Shown here: piece by piece, positions 9,285 to 18,026 of the stretch
Layout: each line of letters starts with the position of its first letter
Position numbering within the stretch: the first letter of the stretch is position 1
Assembly (NCBI GenBank): GCA_964552675.1
Contig: CAZKHJ010000011.1
Location: forward strand, 21,980-85,979
Direction: 5' to 3'
From: Sulfurimicrobium sp964552675
Lineage (GTDB): Bacteria > Pseudomonadota > Gammaproteobacteria > Burkholderiales > Sulfuricellaceae
Length of the DNA stretch: 64,000 bases
Notes under the pieces: generated by a model
Told to the model about the DNA's origin: nothing
The model's database searches: none
What the model saw: the letters and a program-made list of their open reading frames with translations, nothing else
Made by a program: the position numbers and the translations under genes

Positions 9285-11486
9285 ATGGTTACCCTGACGA
9301 ATAAATCCATTATTTCTGCCCATAGCACAGGTCTTGATGCCTGGCTGAAAATCATGACGGGCCATTTCGGCATGGCTGAAATGAACATGATCCGCAGCGC
9401 GGCTGATCTGGCTGCCAGCGTTTGTGCCGGCAGGGCAGCCGCGACCGGCGCCCCCCTGCTTGATCATGCCCTGGGCACGGCGTCGATTCTTGCCACCCAG
9501 AACATGGATGCAGAGAGCATCATCGCCGCCGTGCTGCAGGGCAGTCTGAATGATGCGCCGGAAATGGCCGAAAAGATCGGGGCTGAATTTGGTCCCGGCG
9601 TGGTCAAACTGATTGACGGCGTGGCGCGCATGGGCCTGATGCGCGAAGTCAGCGAAACGGCTGCCAGCGGCAAGGACAAGAAGGACAGCAGCGCCCAGAT
9701 CGAGGCTTTGCGCAAGATGCTGCTGGCCATGGTGGAAGACATCCGTGTTGTCTTGATCAAACTGGCGGAGCGCACCCAGACCATGCGTGAACTGCCGGGG
9801 GCAGACGAGGGCCTGCGCCGGCGCATTGCCCGCGAAACCCAGGATATTTTCGCGCCGCTGGCCAACCGTCTGGGGGTGTGGCAGGTGAAATGGGAGCTGG
9901 AAGACCTGTCCTTCCGTTTTCTCGAACCCGCGCTCTACAAGAAGATCGCCAAACTGCTGGATGAAAAACGGCTGGACCGTGAGCGCTATATCAATGACGT
10001 GATGGCGCGGCTGAAAGGCGAGCTGGAGCGGAATGGCGTGCGCCATGCCGAGGTCAGTGGACGGCCCAAGCACATTTACAGCATCTACAAGAAGATGAAG
10101 CGCAAGAAAGTGGATTTTTCCGAGGTCTACGACGTGCGCGCGGTGCGGGTGCTGGTGGACGAGCTCAAGGACTGCTATACCGCGCTGGGCGTGGTGCATG
10201 GTTTGTGGCAGCCGATTCCGAGCGAATTCGACGACTACATCGCCCACCCCAAGGGCAACAACTACCGCTCCCTGCACACAGCCGTGATCGGCCCGGAAGA
10301 AAAGGCGCTGGAAGTCCAGATCCGCACCCGCGACATGCACAACCATGCCGAACTCGGCGTGGCGGCGCACTGGCGCTATAAGGAAGGCGGCAAGCAGGAC
10401 GCGCGTTTCGAGGAAAAAATCGCCTGGCTGCGCCAGATCATGGAATGGAAGGAGGACGTGCAGGACGCCGGCGAACTGATGGAACAGTTCAAGACCAGCC
10501 TGTTCGTCGACACCATTTACGTACTGACGCCGCAGGGGCGCGTGATTGCGTTGCCGCAGGGCGCGACGCCGGTGGATTTCGCCTACCACGTGCATACCGA
10601 TCTCGGCCATCGCTGCCGGGGCGCCAAGGTGGATGGCAGCATCGTGCCGCTGACCTTCAAATTGCACAACGGCCAGCGGGTGGAAATCATCTCCGCCAAG
10701 CAGGGCGGCCCCAGCCGCGACTGGCTCAGCCCGACACTGGGCTTTGCCGCAAGCGGGCGCACCCGCGCCAAAATCCGCCAGTGGTTCAACGCCCAGCATT
10801 ATGAGGAAAACGTGGCCGAGGGCCGTGCCGCACTGGAAAAAGAAATACATCGGCTCGGCACAGCCTTTCCCAACCTGGAAAAACTGGCGCAGAAAAATGG
10901 CTTCCCCAAGCCTGACGACCTGTTTGCTGCCATTGGCCGCAATCACGTCACTGCCCGTGAAATCATGGCCAGCGCCCAGGATGAGCCTAAATCTCCGGCC
11001 GGGGAAGATGAATGGCAGGTAACCGCGCGCAGTGCGATGCCCGCCAAGGCAGGCGTGCTGGTGGTGGGCGTGGGTGATCTGCTGACCGCCATGGCCAAAT
11101 GCTGCAAGCCGGTTCCACCCGACCCTATTGTCGGTTTTGTCACCCGGGGCCGGGGGGTGGCGATCCATCGCCAGGACTGCTCCAATATCGTGCATCTGCC
11201 GGAAAACAGGCAGGAGCGGCTGCTCCCGGCAAGCTGGGGTGGCAAGACTGGCGGCGGCTATGAAGTGGACATGGAAATCGAGGCACAGGATCGCCAGGGG
11301 CTGTTGCGTGACGTTTCAGATGTGCTGATGCGGGAAAAGGTCAATGTCACCGCCGTCAACACCCAGAGCCGCGGCGAGCGCGCGCGCATGAGCTTTACCG
11401 CGCAGGTGGCGGACAGCGAACAACTGGCCAGGATTCTGGGGCTGATCCGCGAAATCGGCGGGGTGATGCAGGCGCGGCGGAAATAG
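9285..11486 (+). CDS. relA: GTP pyrophosphokinase RelA (monofunctional (p)ppGpp synthetase)
   Basis: 733 aa in the long RelA/SpoT layout. The N-terminal pseudo-hydrolase domain (about 40-200) lacks the HD and ED metal motifs: where bifunctional enzymes have HDxxED it reads QGSLND. The synthetase domain (about 235-365) carries EFDD (314-317), the RelA signature, where SpoT/Rel enzymes have RxKD. TGS (about 405-470), a Cys-rich region with KCCKPVPPD, and a C-terminal ACT domain follow, the parts that bind ribosome and deacylated tRNA. It therefore makes (p)ppGpp from ATP and GTP/GDP during amino-acid starvation but should not degrade it, so a separate SpoT is expected elsewhere. The ATG at 9285 has a GGAG only 2 nt away, so the exact start is uncertain. 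Confidence 0.95.
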   Translation: MVTLTNKSIISAHSTGLDAWLKIMTGHFGMAEMNMIRSAADLAASVCAGRAAATGAPLLDHALGTASILATQNMDAESIIAAVLQGSLNDAPEMAEKIGAEFGPGVVKLIDGVARMGLMREVSETAASGKDKKDSSAQIEALRKMLLAMVEDIRVVLIKLAERTQTMRELPGADEGLRRRIARETQDIFAPLANRLGVWQVKWELEDLSFRFLEPALYKKIAKLLDEKRLDRERYINDVMARLKGELERNGVRHAEVSGRPKHIYSIYKKMKRKKVDFSEVYDVRAVRVLVDELKDCYTALGVVHGLWQPIPSEFDDYIAHPKGNNYRSLHTAVIGPEEKALEVQIRTRDMHNHAELGVAAHWRYKEGGKQDARFEEKIAWLRQIMEWKEDVQDAGELMEQFKTSLFVDTIYVLTPQGRVIALPQGATPVDFAYHVHTDLGHRCRGAKVDGSIVPLTFKLHNGQRVEIISAKQGGPSRDWLSPTLGFAASGRTRAKIRQWFNAQHYEENVAEGRAALEKEIHRLGTAFPNLEKLAQKNGFPKPDDLFAAIGRNHVTAREIMASAQDEPKSPAGEDEWQVTARSAMPAKAGVLVVGVGDLLTAMAKCCKPVPPDPIVGFVTRGRGVAIHRQDCSNIVHLPENRQERLLPASWGGKTGGGYEVDMEIEAQDRQGLLRDVSDVLMREKVNVTAVNTQSRGERARMSFTAQVADSEQLARILGLIREIGGVMQARRK

Positions 11487-11513
11487 AAAACGCCGGTCGG
11501 AACCGGCGTTTTC
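11486..11513. terminator. Bidirectional intrinsic terminator between relA and tRNA-Ala
   Basis: A 12-bp perfect stem (11486-11497 with 11502-11513) closes a 4-nt loop. The GC core is flanked by A4 on one side and T4 on the other, so it works in both directions. It begins on the last base of the relA stop codon and lies 5 bp beyond the 3' end of the convergent tRNA-Ala gene. Confidence 0.85.
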
Positions 11514-11518
11514 ATGTT

Positions 11519-11594
<76 letters not shown>

Positions 11595-11606
11595 GAAACG
11601 TTGCGC

Positions 11607-11634
11607 ATTCTAGCAGGATCGAGGGCGAAGTCAA
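11607..11634 (-). promoter_or_regulatory. Sigma-70 promoter for tRNA-Ala
   Basis: On the minus strand TTGACT (11634-11629), a 16-bp spacer and TAGAAT (11612-11607) stand 12 bp upstream of the mature tRNA 5' end. The -35 box overlaps the stop codon of the Slp-family gene upstream. Confidence 0.65.
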
Positions 11635-12146
11635 GGCCGCCAGTAACGGCGATGGTACGGCCAATTCCAGAAGGGATCGTGCCACGGGTAGGGGGGCGTG
11701 GCAGCCACGGGCCAGAGGTGAAGGGCTTCAACCCTGAGGCGAGGGAAGACGATTTCGTGGTCGCCTATGTTTCCCTTGATTGGCTCCTCCAGCGTGCCGA
11801 CAACGGTCAGCTTGCGCATGGCGGCATACACCGAGGGTTCATGGAATCCCTTGGCGCACGCGATGAAGCGGCCGCCGGTGCGGTCACTGTCGAGGGGTTC
11901 GCCGCCCGTGTCCAGCGGGCGGCTGGAAATCTCGAAACAGGTTTCGCCCTTGCCTGGCCTGGTTTCGATGATCAGCCCGCCCCAGCGCACGGTTGCGCCG
12001 ATGTGTTGCGGTGTAGTGGCGTCGGCCGGAGCGAGAGCCGCAACGGCGCGGTTCGTGGCCGGAAGGGGAGCGGTGGCGCAGGCTGCGGTCAGGGCCGGGA
12101 GAAAAAGTGCCAGCAGGAAGCGCAGGTTCATGGCGGAGATGCTCAT
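11631..12146 (-). CDS. Slp-family outer-membrane lipoprotein
   Basis: Up to 171 aa. A second in-frame ATG at 12131 gives a more standard signal peptide (MNLRFLLALFLPALTAAC). The lipobox LTAAC predicts lipidation and export to the outer membrane. The body matches the Slp (starvation-inducible lipoprotein) pattern: WGG near the N-terminus, CFEI, GGRFIAC and a GFHEPSVY block. The C-terminus is rich in Pro, Trp, Tyr and His. Its stop overlaps the -35 of the downstream tRNA-Ala promoter. The first possible ATG directly abuts the nnr stop codon, so the two genes are probably cotranscribed. The molecular role of Slp proteins is unsettled (envelope stress and acid adaptation are reported for the family). 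Confidence 0.8.
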   Translation of the reverse strand: MSISAMNLRFLLALFLPALTAACATAPLPATNRAVAALAPADATTPQHIGATVRWGGLIIETRPGKGETCFEISSRPLDTGGEPLDSDRTGGRFIACAKGFHEPSVYAAMRKLTVVGTLEEPIKGNIGDHEIVFPRLRVEALHLWPVAATPPYPWHDPFWNWPYHRRYWRP

Positions 12147-13676
12147 CTATCTGGCTGCCATCATGCCTGGGCGCTGGCAGCCATATACCTGACGGTTTAA
12201 CAAAGCGCGCGCCATCATCAGGGTTTCCGATGCAGTCAGGCCGATTGGCCCGCAGCCGCTTGCGACCAGTTCATCTGCCGCCAGGCCGTGAAGATGCACG
12301 GCCAGCAAGGTTGCTTTTTCCGCTGGCAGGCGCTGTCCGATCAGGGCAGCGATCATGCCGCACAGTATGTCCCCCATGCCGGCGCTGCTCATGCCGGGAT
12401 TACCGCTGGCATTGATATGCCAGGTATCGTCGGGAAAGGCGCAGACCGTGCCCGCGCCCTTGAGCACCAGCAGGCTGTTGAGCCGGCTGGCCAGCACCAG
12501 GGCGGAACCGATGCGGTCCTGCTGGATGTCGTGATTGCTGCAACCCAGCAGCCGGCCTGCCTCGGTGGGGTGGGGGGTGAGGATGCTGGCGGCCTTGCGC
12601 TGTTTCAACCGGTTTTGCAGTTCTCCATGGCTGCCGAGCAGGTTGAGGGCATCGGCGTCGATTACCAGTTTCAGTTCGCTGTCCAGCGCCCGTTCGAGAT
12701 AGTCCAGCGCCCGCGCGGATTGCCCCAGGCCGGGGCCGATGACCAGGCAGTCGAGTTCCATGTCGAGCAAGGCATCCGGTGCACGCAACATCAGTTCGGG
12801 CTGGAGCACATCCACGGCGGGCGCATTTTCGGCCAGCAGGCCGAGATAAACACGGCCTGCGCCAAGCAGCAGCGCGGCGCGGCCCGCCAGCAGCGCGGCG
12901 CCGGTCATGGATTCGGCTCCGCCCAGTACGCCCACGCTGCCCAGCATGCCCTTGTGGCTGTTGAGCGGGCGTGGTTTGAGATAGCCGGATACTTCATCCG
13001 TTCCGATCAGGCTGCCCTTGGTTGCGGGCAACAGCCCGGCAGGCAGGTTCAGGGTGTCCAGATGAACCTGGCCGCAGTAATCAGGGCCATAGGCAGTGAA
13101 AAGACCGGGTTTGAGGCCGATGAAGGTGAGCGTGTGGTCGGCACGCACGGCAGCGCGGAAAGGCTGGCCGGTTTCGCTGTCGAGGCCGCTGGGGATGTCG
13201 AGCGAGAGGATAGGCACTTCCATCCGGTTAACCTGCTTGACCAGTTCCAGATACATGCCCGCGAGATCCCGCTCCAGGCCGATGCCGAACAGGCCGTCAA
13301 GCACCAGGTCCCAGTGCCCGTCGGCGGGGATGGCAGGCAGGATGCCGCCACCGCTTTCCGTCCAGGCGTGGAGCGCGGCGGCAGCATCCACCGGTAATCT
13401 GGCCGGGTCGCCAGCCAGCACTACCGTGACTTTGTAGCTGCGCTCCCGCAGGCAGCGGGCCGCAACCAGGGCATCGCCCCCGTTATTGCCCGGCCCGGCG
13501 AGAACCAATACCGTATAGTGGTTGCCTAATAGTTGAATAGCCAGTTCGCTTGCTGCCTTGCCGGCCCGCTCCATGAGCAGGGGGGGAGGGGAGAGCGCCG
13601 CAGCTGCGTGTTCGATCGAGCGGATTTCGTGGCTGCGGGATAGGGGCTGGCGGTGGGGTGAGGCTGCAACGACCAT
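12147..13676 (-). CDS. nnr: Bifunctional NAD(P)H-hydrate epimerase / ADP-dependent dehydratase
   Basis: This 509-aa fusion protein repairs hydrated NADH and NADPH. The N-terminal half (about 15-215, YjeF_N) is the epimerase that interconverts R- and S-NAD(P)HX, with a VLVLAGPGNNGGDALVAARCL signature region. The C-terminal half (about 235-500) is a ribokinase-like ADP-dependent dehydratase with GPGLGQS, LKGAGTVC and NPGMSSAGMGDILCGM motifs. The length is normal for the bacterial fusion. It is divergent from the small Cys-rich gene at 13759, with an 82-bp shared upstream region. Confidence 0.95.
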   Translation of the reverse strand: MVVAASPHRQPLSRSHEIRSIEHAAAALSPPPLLMERAGKAASELAIQLLGNHYTVLVLAGPGNNGGDALVAARCLRERSYKVTVVLAGDPARLPVDAAAALHAWTESGGGILPAIPADGHWDLVLDGLFGIGLERDLAGMYLELVKQVNRMEVPILSLDIPSGLDSETGQPFRAAVRADHTLTFIGLKPGLFTAYGPDYCGQVHLDTLNLPAGLLPATKGSLIGTDEVSGYLKPRPLNSHKGMLGSVGVLGGAESMTGAALLAGRAALLLGAGRVYLGLLAENAPAVDVLQPELMLRAPDALLDMELDCLVIGPGLGQSARALDYLERALDSELKLVIDADALNLLGSHGELQNRLKQRKAASILTPHPTEAGRLLGCSNHDIQQDRIGSALVLASRLNSLLVLKGAGTVCAFPDDTWHINASGNPGMSSAGMGDILCGMIAALIGQRLPAEKATLLAVHLHGLAADELVASGCGPIGLTASETLMMARALLNRQVYGCQRPGMMAAR

Positions 13677-13758
13677 GGGGGTCTCCTGTCCGATATGTTT
13701 AGTCTATATTGGGCCAGGGCTCAGGGAAACACCCCTTATGGCACTAACGGAGGAAATC

Positions 13759-13959
13759 ATGGAAAACGTAACTCATGAAGGCGCTCATGTTGCGTCCTGT
13801 GCAAATGATGAGGTGTGTGAAGTGGTCCAGTGCGAGGTATGCATGACCGAGGTGCCGGCCAGCGTGGCGCAAAATGCGGAGGGAAGCGATTACGTGCACC
13901 ATTTCTGCGGCCTTGAGTGCCTCGGCCTATGGCGGGCAAAACACGATCATCCAGCATGA
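13759..13959 (+). CDS. Small Cys/His-rich protein (DUF3330-like)
   Basis: This 66-aa protein starts at an ATG with a strong GGAGGAAA ribosome-binding site 3-10 nt upstream. It has a CEVCMTEV knuckle and a HHFCGLECLGLW C-terminal block, an arrangement (CxxC...HxFCxxxC) expected to bind one zinc or iron ion. It looks like the DUF3330 family, often annotated near metal or mobile-element genes; function is unknown. Its TGA overlaps the ATG of the following radical SAM gene (ATGA), so the two are translationally coupled and may work together. Confidence 0.7.
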   Translation: MENVTHEGAHVASCANDEVCEVVQCEVCMTEVPASVAQNAEGSDYVHHFCGLECLGLWRAKHDHPA

Positions 13960-15011
13960 GCATCAAGGGGCGCGGCGCGGTTTCGAGTCCGCAGGGGCGT
14001 TTTGCCTCGCGGTTGCGCGACCCGTTTGACGATGGCTGGGAACAGGAAAGCGGACCCGGCGCTACACTCCGCACCACTGTGACGGAGGAAGCTGCGCGCA
14101 GCATCATTTCCCGCAACGATTCTCCCGACCTGCCATTCGAGCAGTCGCTCAACCCTTACCGTGGCTGCGAACATGGCTGCATTTATTGCTATGCCCGCCC
14201 CAGCCACGCCTATTGGGATCTGTCGCCGGGCCTGGATTTCGAGACCCGCCTGTTTGCCAAGCCCAATGCTGCCCAGCTGTTGCGCGAAGCGCTGGCCAAG
14301 GCGGCTTATCGCTGCCGGCCCATTGCCATCGGCGCCAATACTGATGCCTATCAGCCCATTGAACGCCAGTGGCAGATCACACGCCAGGTGCTCGAAGTGC
14401 TGCTGGAAGCGCGCCATCCCGCCACCATCGTCACCAAGTCGGCACTGATCGAACGCGATCTGGACCTGCTCGCGGAAATGGCCGCACGCGGCCTGGTACA
14501 GGTGATGGTTTCCGTTACCACGCTGGATCGTGAACTGGCGCGCATCATGGAGCCGCGCGCCGCCACGCCCAGGCGCCGCCTGGAAACCCTGCAGGCCCTG
14601 GCGGAGAGCGGAGTGCCCGTCGGCGTGCTGACTGCGCCGGTCATTCCCGCGCTCAACGATAGCGATCTGGAAACCATCCTGGAATCTGCTTCAGCAGCTG
14701 GTGCGCGCTGGGCGGCATATACCCTGTTGCGCCTGCCGCATGAACTGAAGGATTTGTTCCGGGAATGGCTGGAAAATCATCACCCGCTCAAGGCGGGGCA
14801 TATCCTGAGCCTGATGCGGCAGAGCCGTGGCGGCAGGGAAAACGACAGCGATTTCGGCTCGCGCATGCGCGGCACGGGGCTTTTCGCCGGCCTGATCGAG
14901 CGGCGTTTTGAATTGGCCTGCAGGCGATTCGGCCTGAATCAGGAGCGGCTGCAGCTGAATTGCAGGGACTTCAATCCATTGGCCCGAGGCGGGCAGCTTT
15001 CCCTATTCTGA
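13956..15011 (+). CDS. PA0069-family radical SAM protein
   Basis: About 351 aa from the ATG overlapping the upstream stop; a longer frame begins at 13917. The radical SAM cluster motif CEHGCIYC (CxxxCxxC) follows FEQSLNPYRG, and the TIM-barrel region is recognisable to about residue 260. The family (PA0069, distantly like spore photoproduct lyase SplB) binds a 4Fe-4S cluster and cleaves SAM; its substrate is not known. Coupling to a metal-binding mini-protein is suggestive of a maturation or repair role (inference). Confidence 0.85.
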   Translation: MSIKGRGAVSSPQGRFASRLRDPFDDGWEQESGPGATLRTTVTEEAARSIISRNDSPDLPFEQSLNPYRGCEHGCIYCYARPSHAYWDLSPGLDFETRLFAKPNAAQLLREALAKAAYRCRPIAIGANTDAYQPIERQWQITRQVLEVLLEARHPATIVTKSALIERDLDLLAEMAARGLVQVMVSVTTLDRELARIMEPRAATPRRRLETLQALAESGVPVGVLTAPVIPALNDSDLETILESASAAGARWAAYTLLRLPHELKDLFREWLENHHPLKAGHILSLMRQSRGGRENDSDFGSRMRGTGLFAGLIERRFELACRRFGLNQERLQLNCRDFNPLARGGQLSLF

Positions 15012-15057
15012 AGTGCGAACACCCGAATGGATACCTGTGTGTTTATAATCCGTTCTC

Positions 15058-15429
15058 ATGAAATTTTTTCCCATTGCCACTTTGTTGCTGGCCGCCTGCC
15101 TGGCTATCGTTTCCCCCGCCTGGAGCGCTTCCGGAATGTTCGACCAGAATACGGTGATGGTCGAGAACGCGCGCTTGAGCGATGCCGAGGAAATGTTGCA
15201 GCAATGGCTGGCGAGCCATCCGGAGGATCAGGAAGCCCGCTTTCTGCTGGCGCGGGTGCTGGCCTGGCAGGAAAAAAACGCCGAGGCACGGGTGCAGTAC
15301 GAGCTGCTGCTGGAAAACGAGCCTGACAATGGCGATTACCACACCGGCATGAGCATGCTGCCAGTGACGGTTCGCCCCGAATCTCCCGGCGTCAAGGATC
15401 ACCCGCTTGGCATTTCTCCCCAGCACTGA
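15058..15429 (+). CDS. Short secreted TPR protein, probably a truncated relative of a YaiO-type outer-membrane protein
   Basis: 123 aa with a clear signal peptide (MKFFPIATLLLAACLAIVSPAWSA) and about one and a half TPR-like repeats (DAEEMLQQWLASHPEDQEARFLLARVLAWQEKNAEARVQYELLLENEPDNGDY). After residue 100 the TPR pattern stops abruptly and becomes an unstructured tail. Exported proteins with this opening often continue into more TPRs and a beta-barrel (YaiO type), which I infer has been lost here; only 90 bp separate the end of the repeat from the next gene. It could also be a legitimately short periplasmic protein. First gene of a four-gene operon; a TATAAT sits at 15044-15049. Confidence 0.6.
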   Translation: MKFFPIATLLLAACLAIVSPAWSASGMFDQNTVMVENARLSDAEEMLQQWLASHPEDQEARFLLARVLAWQEKNAEARVQYELLLENEPDNGDYHTGMSMLPVTVRPESPGVKDHPLGISPQH

Positions 15430-15436
15430 GCCCGTC

Positions 15437-16489
15437 ATGGTGGCGTTCTGGACCGGGGCTGCGGCACTGGTGCTGACGGGTGCCCTGCTGCTGTATTTCC
15501 TGTTTTTTCGCCTGTACTTGCTGGTGCAGCAAAAACAGCGCCAAAGGGCGCTCCAGCGCTGGCGCCCGCTGCTGATGTCGAGTCTGTATGAACAACCCAA
15601 TGCGCTGCCGCGCCTATCCCGTCTCGATCTGCCGCATGTGCTCGAATTATGGAATCACCTGCACGAATCTCTGGGTGAAGACGCCAGAGCTTCTTTGAGC
15701 CGGATGGCAGGACAGGTGCGGATTCCTCAGGCAGTCAGCCGGATGCTGCGCAAGAAGTGTTTTCACGCCCGCTATCTGGCGGTCAGAACGGCTGGGAATT
15801 TGCGGCTGGCAAGCACATGGGAGACATTGCGGGAACTGCTGGCAAGCAATAGTCCCGCCCTGTCGCTCGCGGCCGCCCGCGCCCTGACCCGGATCGACGC
15901 GCCCCGCGCAGTGCCGCTCGTGATGCCATATCTGACCAGGCGTGACGACTGGCGCCCGGGAACAGTGACAGAGATTCTTCATGACGCAGGTGCGGGGCTG
16001 GTGGCCAAACCGCTGCTGCATGCCATTCCGCTGGCATCTGCGCAAACGGCCCGCCAGCTGCTTCGCTGCCTGGCAGAAATCACGCCAGGCGAAGCGGCGC
16101 CGCTGATCAGCCGCATACTCGCCGGCCCGGCAGATGATGAAAGCCTGCTCAATACCTGCCTTGACCTGTTGACTACACCCCAGGATCTGGCAGCAGTGCG
16201 TGCGCTGGCCCGCCATGCCAGCTGGCCCGTGCGGGTTCATGCCGCAAGGGCGCTGGGCAGGATCGGCACACCTGAGGACGAAGCCCTGCTGGCGGATATG
16301 CTGGGAGATACCCAGTGGTGGGTGCGCTATCGCGCGGCGCAGGCCTTGTCGCAACTGCCCGGAATGAACGGTGGCGCGCTGCGCCATATCAAGGACACCC
16401 AGCCCGACAGCGATGCGCGCGACATGCTGCATCAGGTCATGGCGGAACGGGAATTGCACGAAGCTTTCATGGCTGCGCCGCATGGCTGA
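15437..16489 (+). CDS. Membrane-anchored HEAT-repeat protein
   Basis: 350 aa from the ATG at 15437, 7 nt after the upstream stop; the frame also allows a TTG at 15407. One transmembrane helix (about 3-27) is followed by a basic stretch and then a cytoplasmic domain of alpha-helical HEAT repeats. These are clearest at about 120-165 (LRLASTWETLRELLASNSPALSLAAARALTRI) and about 255-315 (VRVHAARALGRIGTPEDEALLADML). HEAT repeats are protein-protein scaffolds, and here the obvious partner is the GT2-like membrane protein whose ATG lies inside the last codons of this gene (8-nt overlap). Confidence 0.75.
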   Translation: MVAFWTGAAALVLTGALLLYFLFFRLYLLVQQKQRQRALQRWRPLLMSSLYEQPNALPRLSRLDLPHVLELWNHLHESLGEDARASLSRMAGQVRIPQAVSRMLRKKCFHARYLAVRTAGNLRLASTWETLRELLASNSPALSLAAARALTRIDAPRAVPLVMPYLTRRDDWRPGTVTEILHDAGAGLVAKPLLHAIPLASAQTARQLLRCLAEITPGEAAPLISRILAGPADDESLLNTCLDLLTTPQDLAAVRALARHASWPVRVHAARALGRIGTPEDEALLADMLGDTQWWVRYRAAQALSQLPGMNGGALRHIKDTQPDSDARDMLHQVMAERELHEAFMAAPHG

Positions 16490-18023
16490 ACAGCGCTTGC
16501 GCCTTGATTCCGCACTCGGCTACACGGCAGGTCCAGCCCCCGCCGATCAGGCGGAAGGTTTGTCCACCGATGGCGCGCCGCTTGCGCTGCAGCATGACCC
16601 GCTGCTGGCCTCTCTGCCGCCACCGCCCCCCGCGCCCGAACCCGGATTCGACTGGGGGCAGGCGCTGGCTGCTTTGCACGGAGCATGGACGGATGCCGTG
16701 CCGCTGCTGCAATGGTTTTTCCTGCTGTACTTCATTGCACTGCATGGCGGCCATCTGCTGCTCAATCTGGCTGCCATGTTCATGCTCAGGGGCTATCTGC
16801 GCGAACAGGATGCGGCGGCGCCATCGCGGGATGAGGTACGTGATGAACTGCCCATCAGCATCATCCTGCCGGCAGGCAAGGACGCAGCAGTGGCTATCAC
16901 CAGCATAAAGGCCCTGCTGCAACTCGATTATTCGGAATTTGAAGTCATTGTGGTCAACGATGATCAGCAGGGTCAGGTTTTGCCGGCACTGAAGCGTGAG
17001 CTTTCCCTGATCCCGTTTCCGGAGGTTTATCGTGACCGCCTGCCATGCGCGCATGTGAAAGCCGTCTATGCATCCACGGTTTACCCTGGGCTGAAACTGA
17101 TCGACAAATACGGCGGCGGGCGCGCGGATGCGCTCAATGCCGGGCTCAATTGCGCCCGCTATCCTCTCTTTTGCAATATGGATACCGCCTTCATCCTGCA
17201 GCGCGACAGCCTGCGCAAGATGGGGCAGGCATTCGAGAACAATGCAGGGATCGTGGCCGCGTGTGCTTCAGTCGGCGTTGCCAATGGCAGTATCCTGCAC
17301 GGCGGTTTCATGGGCAGCATCGGCCTGCCGCGCAGCTGGCCAGCGCTGCTCCAGCTGATCGAGCATTTACGCAACACCCGCTTGGCACGGATGCCCTGGT
17401 CCCGGCTCAATGCGATGCTGTTGAGCTCCGCGGCTTTGGGTGTGTTTCGCAAGGAGACCGTGCTGGCGGCCGGCGGCTACTGCACCGACGCCATGGACGA
17501 GAATATGGAACTGGTGGCGCGCATCCATCGCCGGCAGCGCCAGGAAAACAGGCGCTACCACATCGCCCATGTCCCTGAGCAGGTGTGCTGGGCGCATGTG
17601 CCGGAAAACTGGCGCGATTTGAAAGGCCAGCACATGCAGCGGCAAGCCAGCCTGGTGCAGAGCCTGGAAATGAACCGCCAGATGCTGTTTGGCCGCAAGC
17701 ATGGCGCTGCCGGCTGGCTGGGTTTCCCCTTTTTGCTGTTGTTCGAGTGGCTGGCCCCCTGGCTGGAAACACTGGCTTACGTGGCAATGACACTGCTATG
17801 GCTGTTCGGCATGATTTCCTCGACCGCTTTGTGGACGTTTTTGCTGGCCGCCATCGGCCTGGGTATGCTGCTTTCCGTGAGCGCCTTGCTGCTGGATGAG
17901 ATTGTGTTCAACCCCGGACGGAAGCTGAGGCCTACGCTCAGCCTGGTGGCTGCCGCTTTGCTGGAAAATCTCGGCTATCGCCAGTTGACGGCACTCTGGC
18001 GCATGATCAGCGTGCTGCGCTAA
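16482..18023 (+). CDS. GT2-family membrane glycosyltransferase-like protein with degenerate catalytic motifs
   Basis: 513 aa from the ATG overlapping the HEAT gene stop. A Pro-rich N-terminus, a transmembrane segment (PLLQWFFLLYFIALHGGHLLLNL), a GT-A domain and three to four C-terminal helices give the layout of PgaC/IcaA-like processive synthases. The nucleotide-binding start is kept (VVNDD, GGGRADALNAGLN). The metal motif DxD reads DTA (in CNMDTAF), the catalytic-base motif ED reads EN (MDENMELV), and the acceptor motif QxxRW reads QHMQR. Three of the four active-site signatures are therefore lost, so the protein is unlikely to be a normal transferase. It may be a scaffold or substrate-binding pseudoenzyme, or a decaying gene, though the frame is intact. 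Confidence 0.8.
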   Translation: MAEQRLRLDSALGYTAGPAPADQAEGLSTDGAPLALQHDPLLASLPPPPPAPEPGFDWGQALAALHGAWTDAVPLLQWFFLLYFIALHGGHLLLNLAAMFMLRGYLREQDAAAPSRDEVRDELPISIILPAGKDAAVAITSIKALLQLDYSEFEVIVVNDDQQGQVLPALKRELSLIPFPEVYRDRLPCAHVKAVYASTVYPGLKLIDKYGGGRADALNAGLNCARYPLFCNMDTAFILQRDSLRKMGQAFENNAGIVAACASVGVANGSILHGGFMGSIGLPRSWPALLQLIEHLRNTRLARMPWSRLNAMLLSSAALGVFRKETVLAAGGYCTDAMDENMELVARIHRRQRQENRRYHIAHVPEQVCWAHVPENWRDLKGQHMQRQASLVQSLEMNRQMLFGRKHGAAGWLGFPFLLLFEWLAPWLETLAYVAMTLLWLFGMISSTALWTFLLAAIGLGMLLSVSALLLDEIVFNPGRKLRPTLSLVAAALLENLGYRQLTALWRMISVLR

Positions 18024-18026
18024 AGT

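Noticed and set aside
9261..11195. 644-aa open frame antisense to relA
   Set aside because: Shadow of a GC-rich gene: His/Gln/Ala-rich, no domain, no ribosome-binding site, while relA is fully conserved on the other strand.
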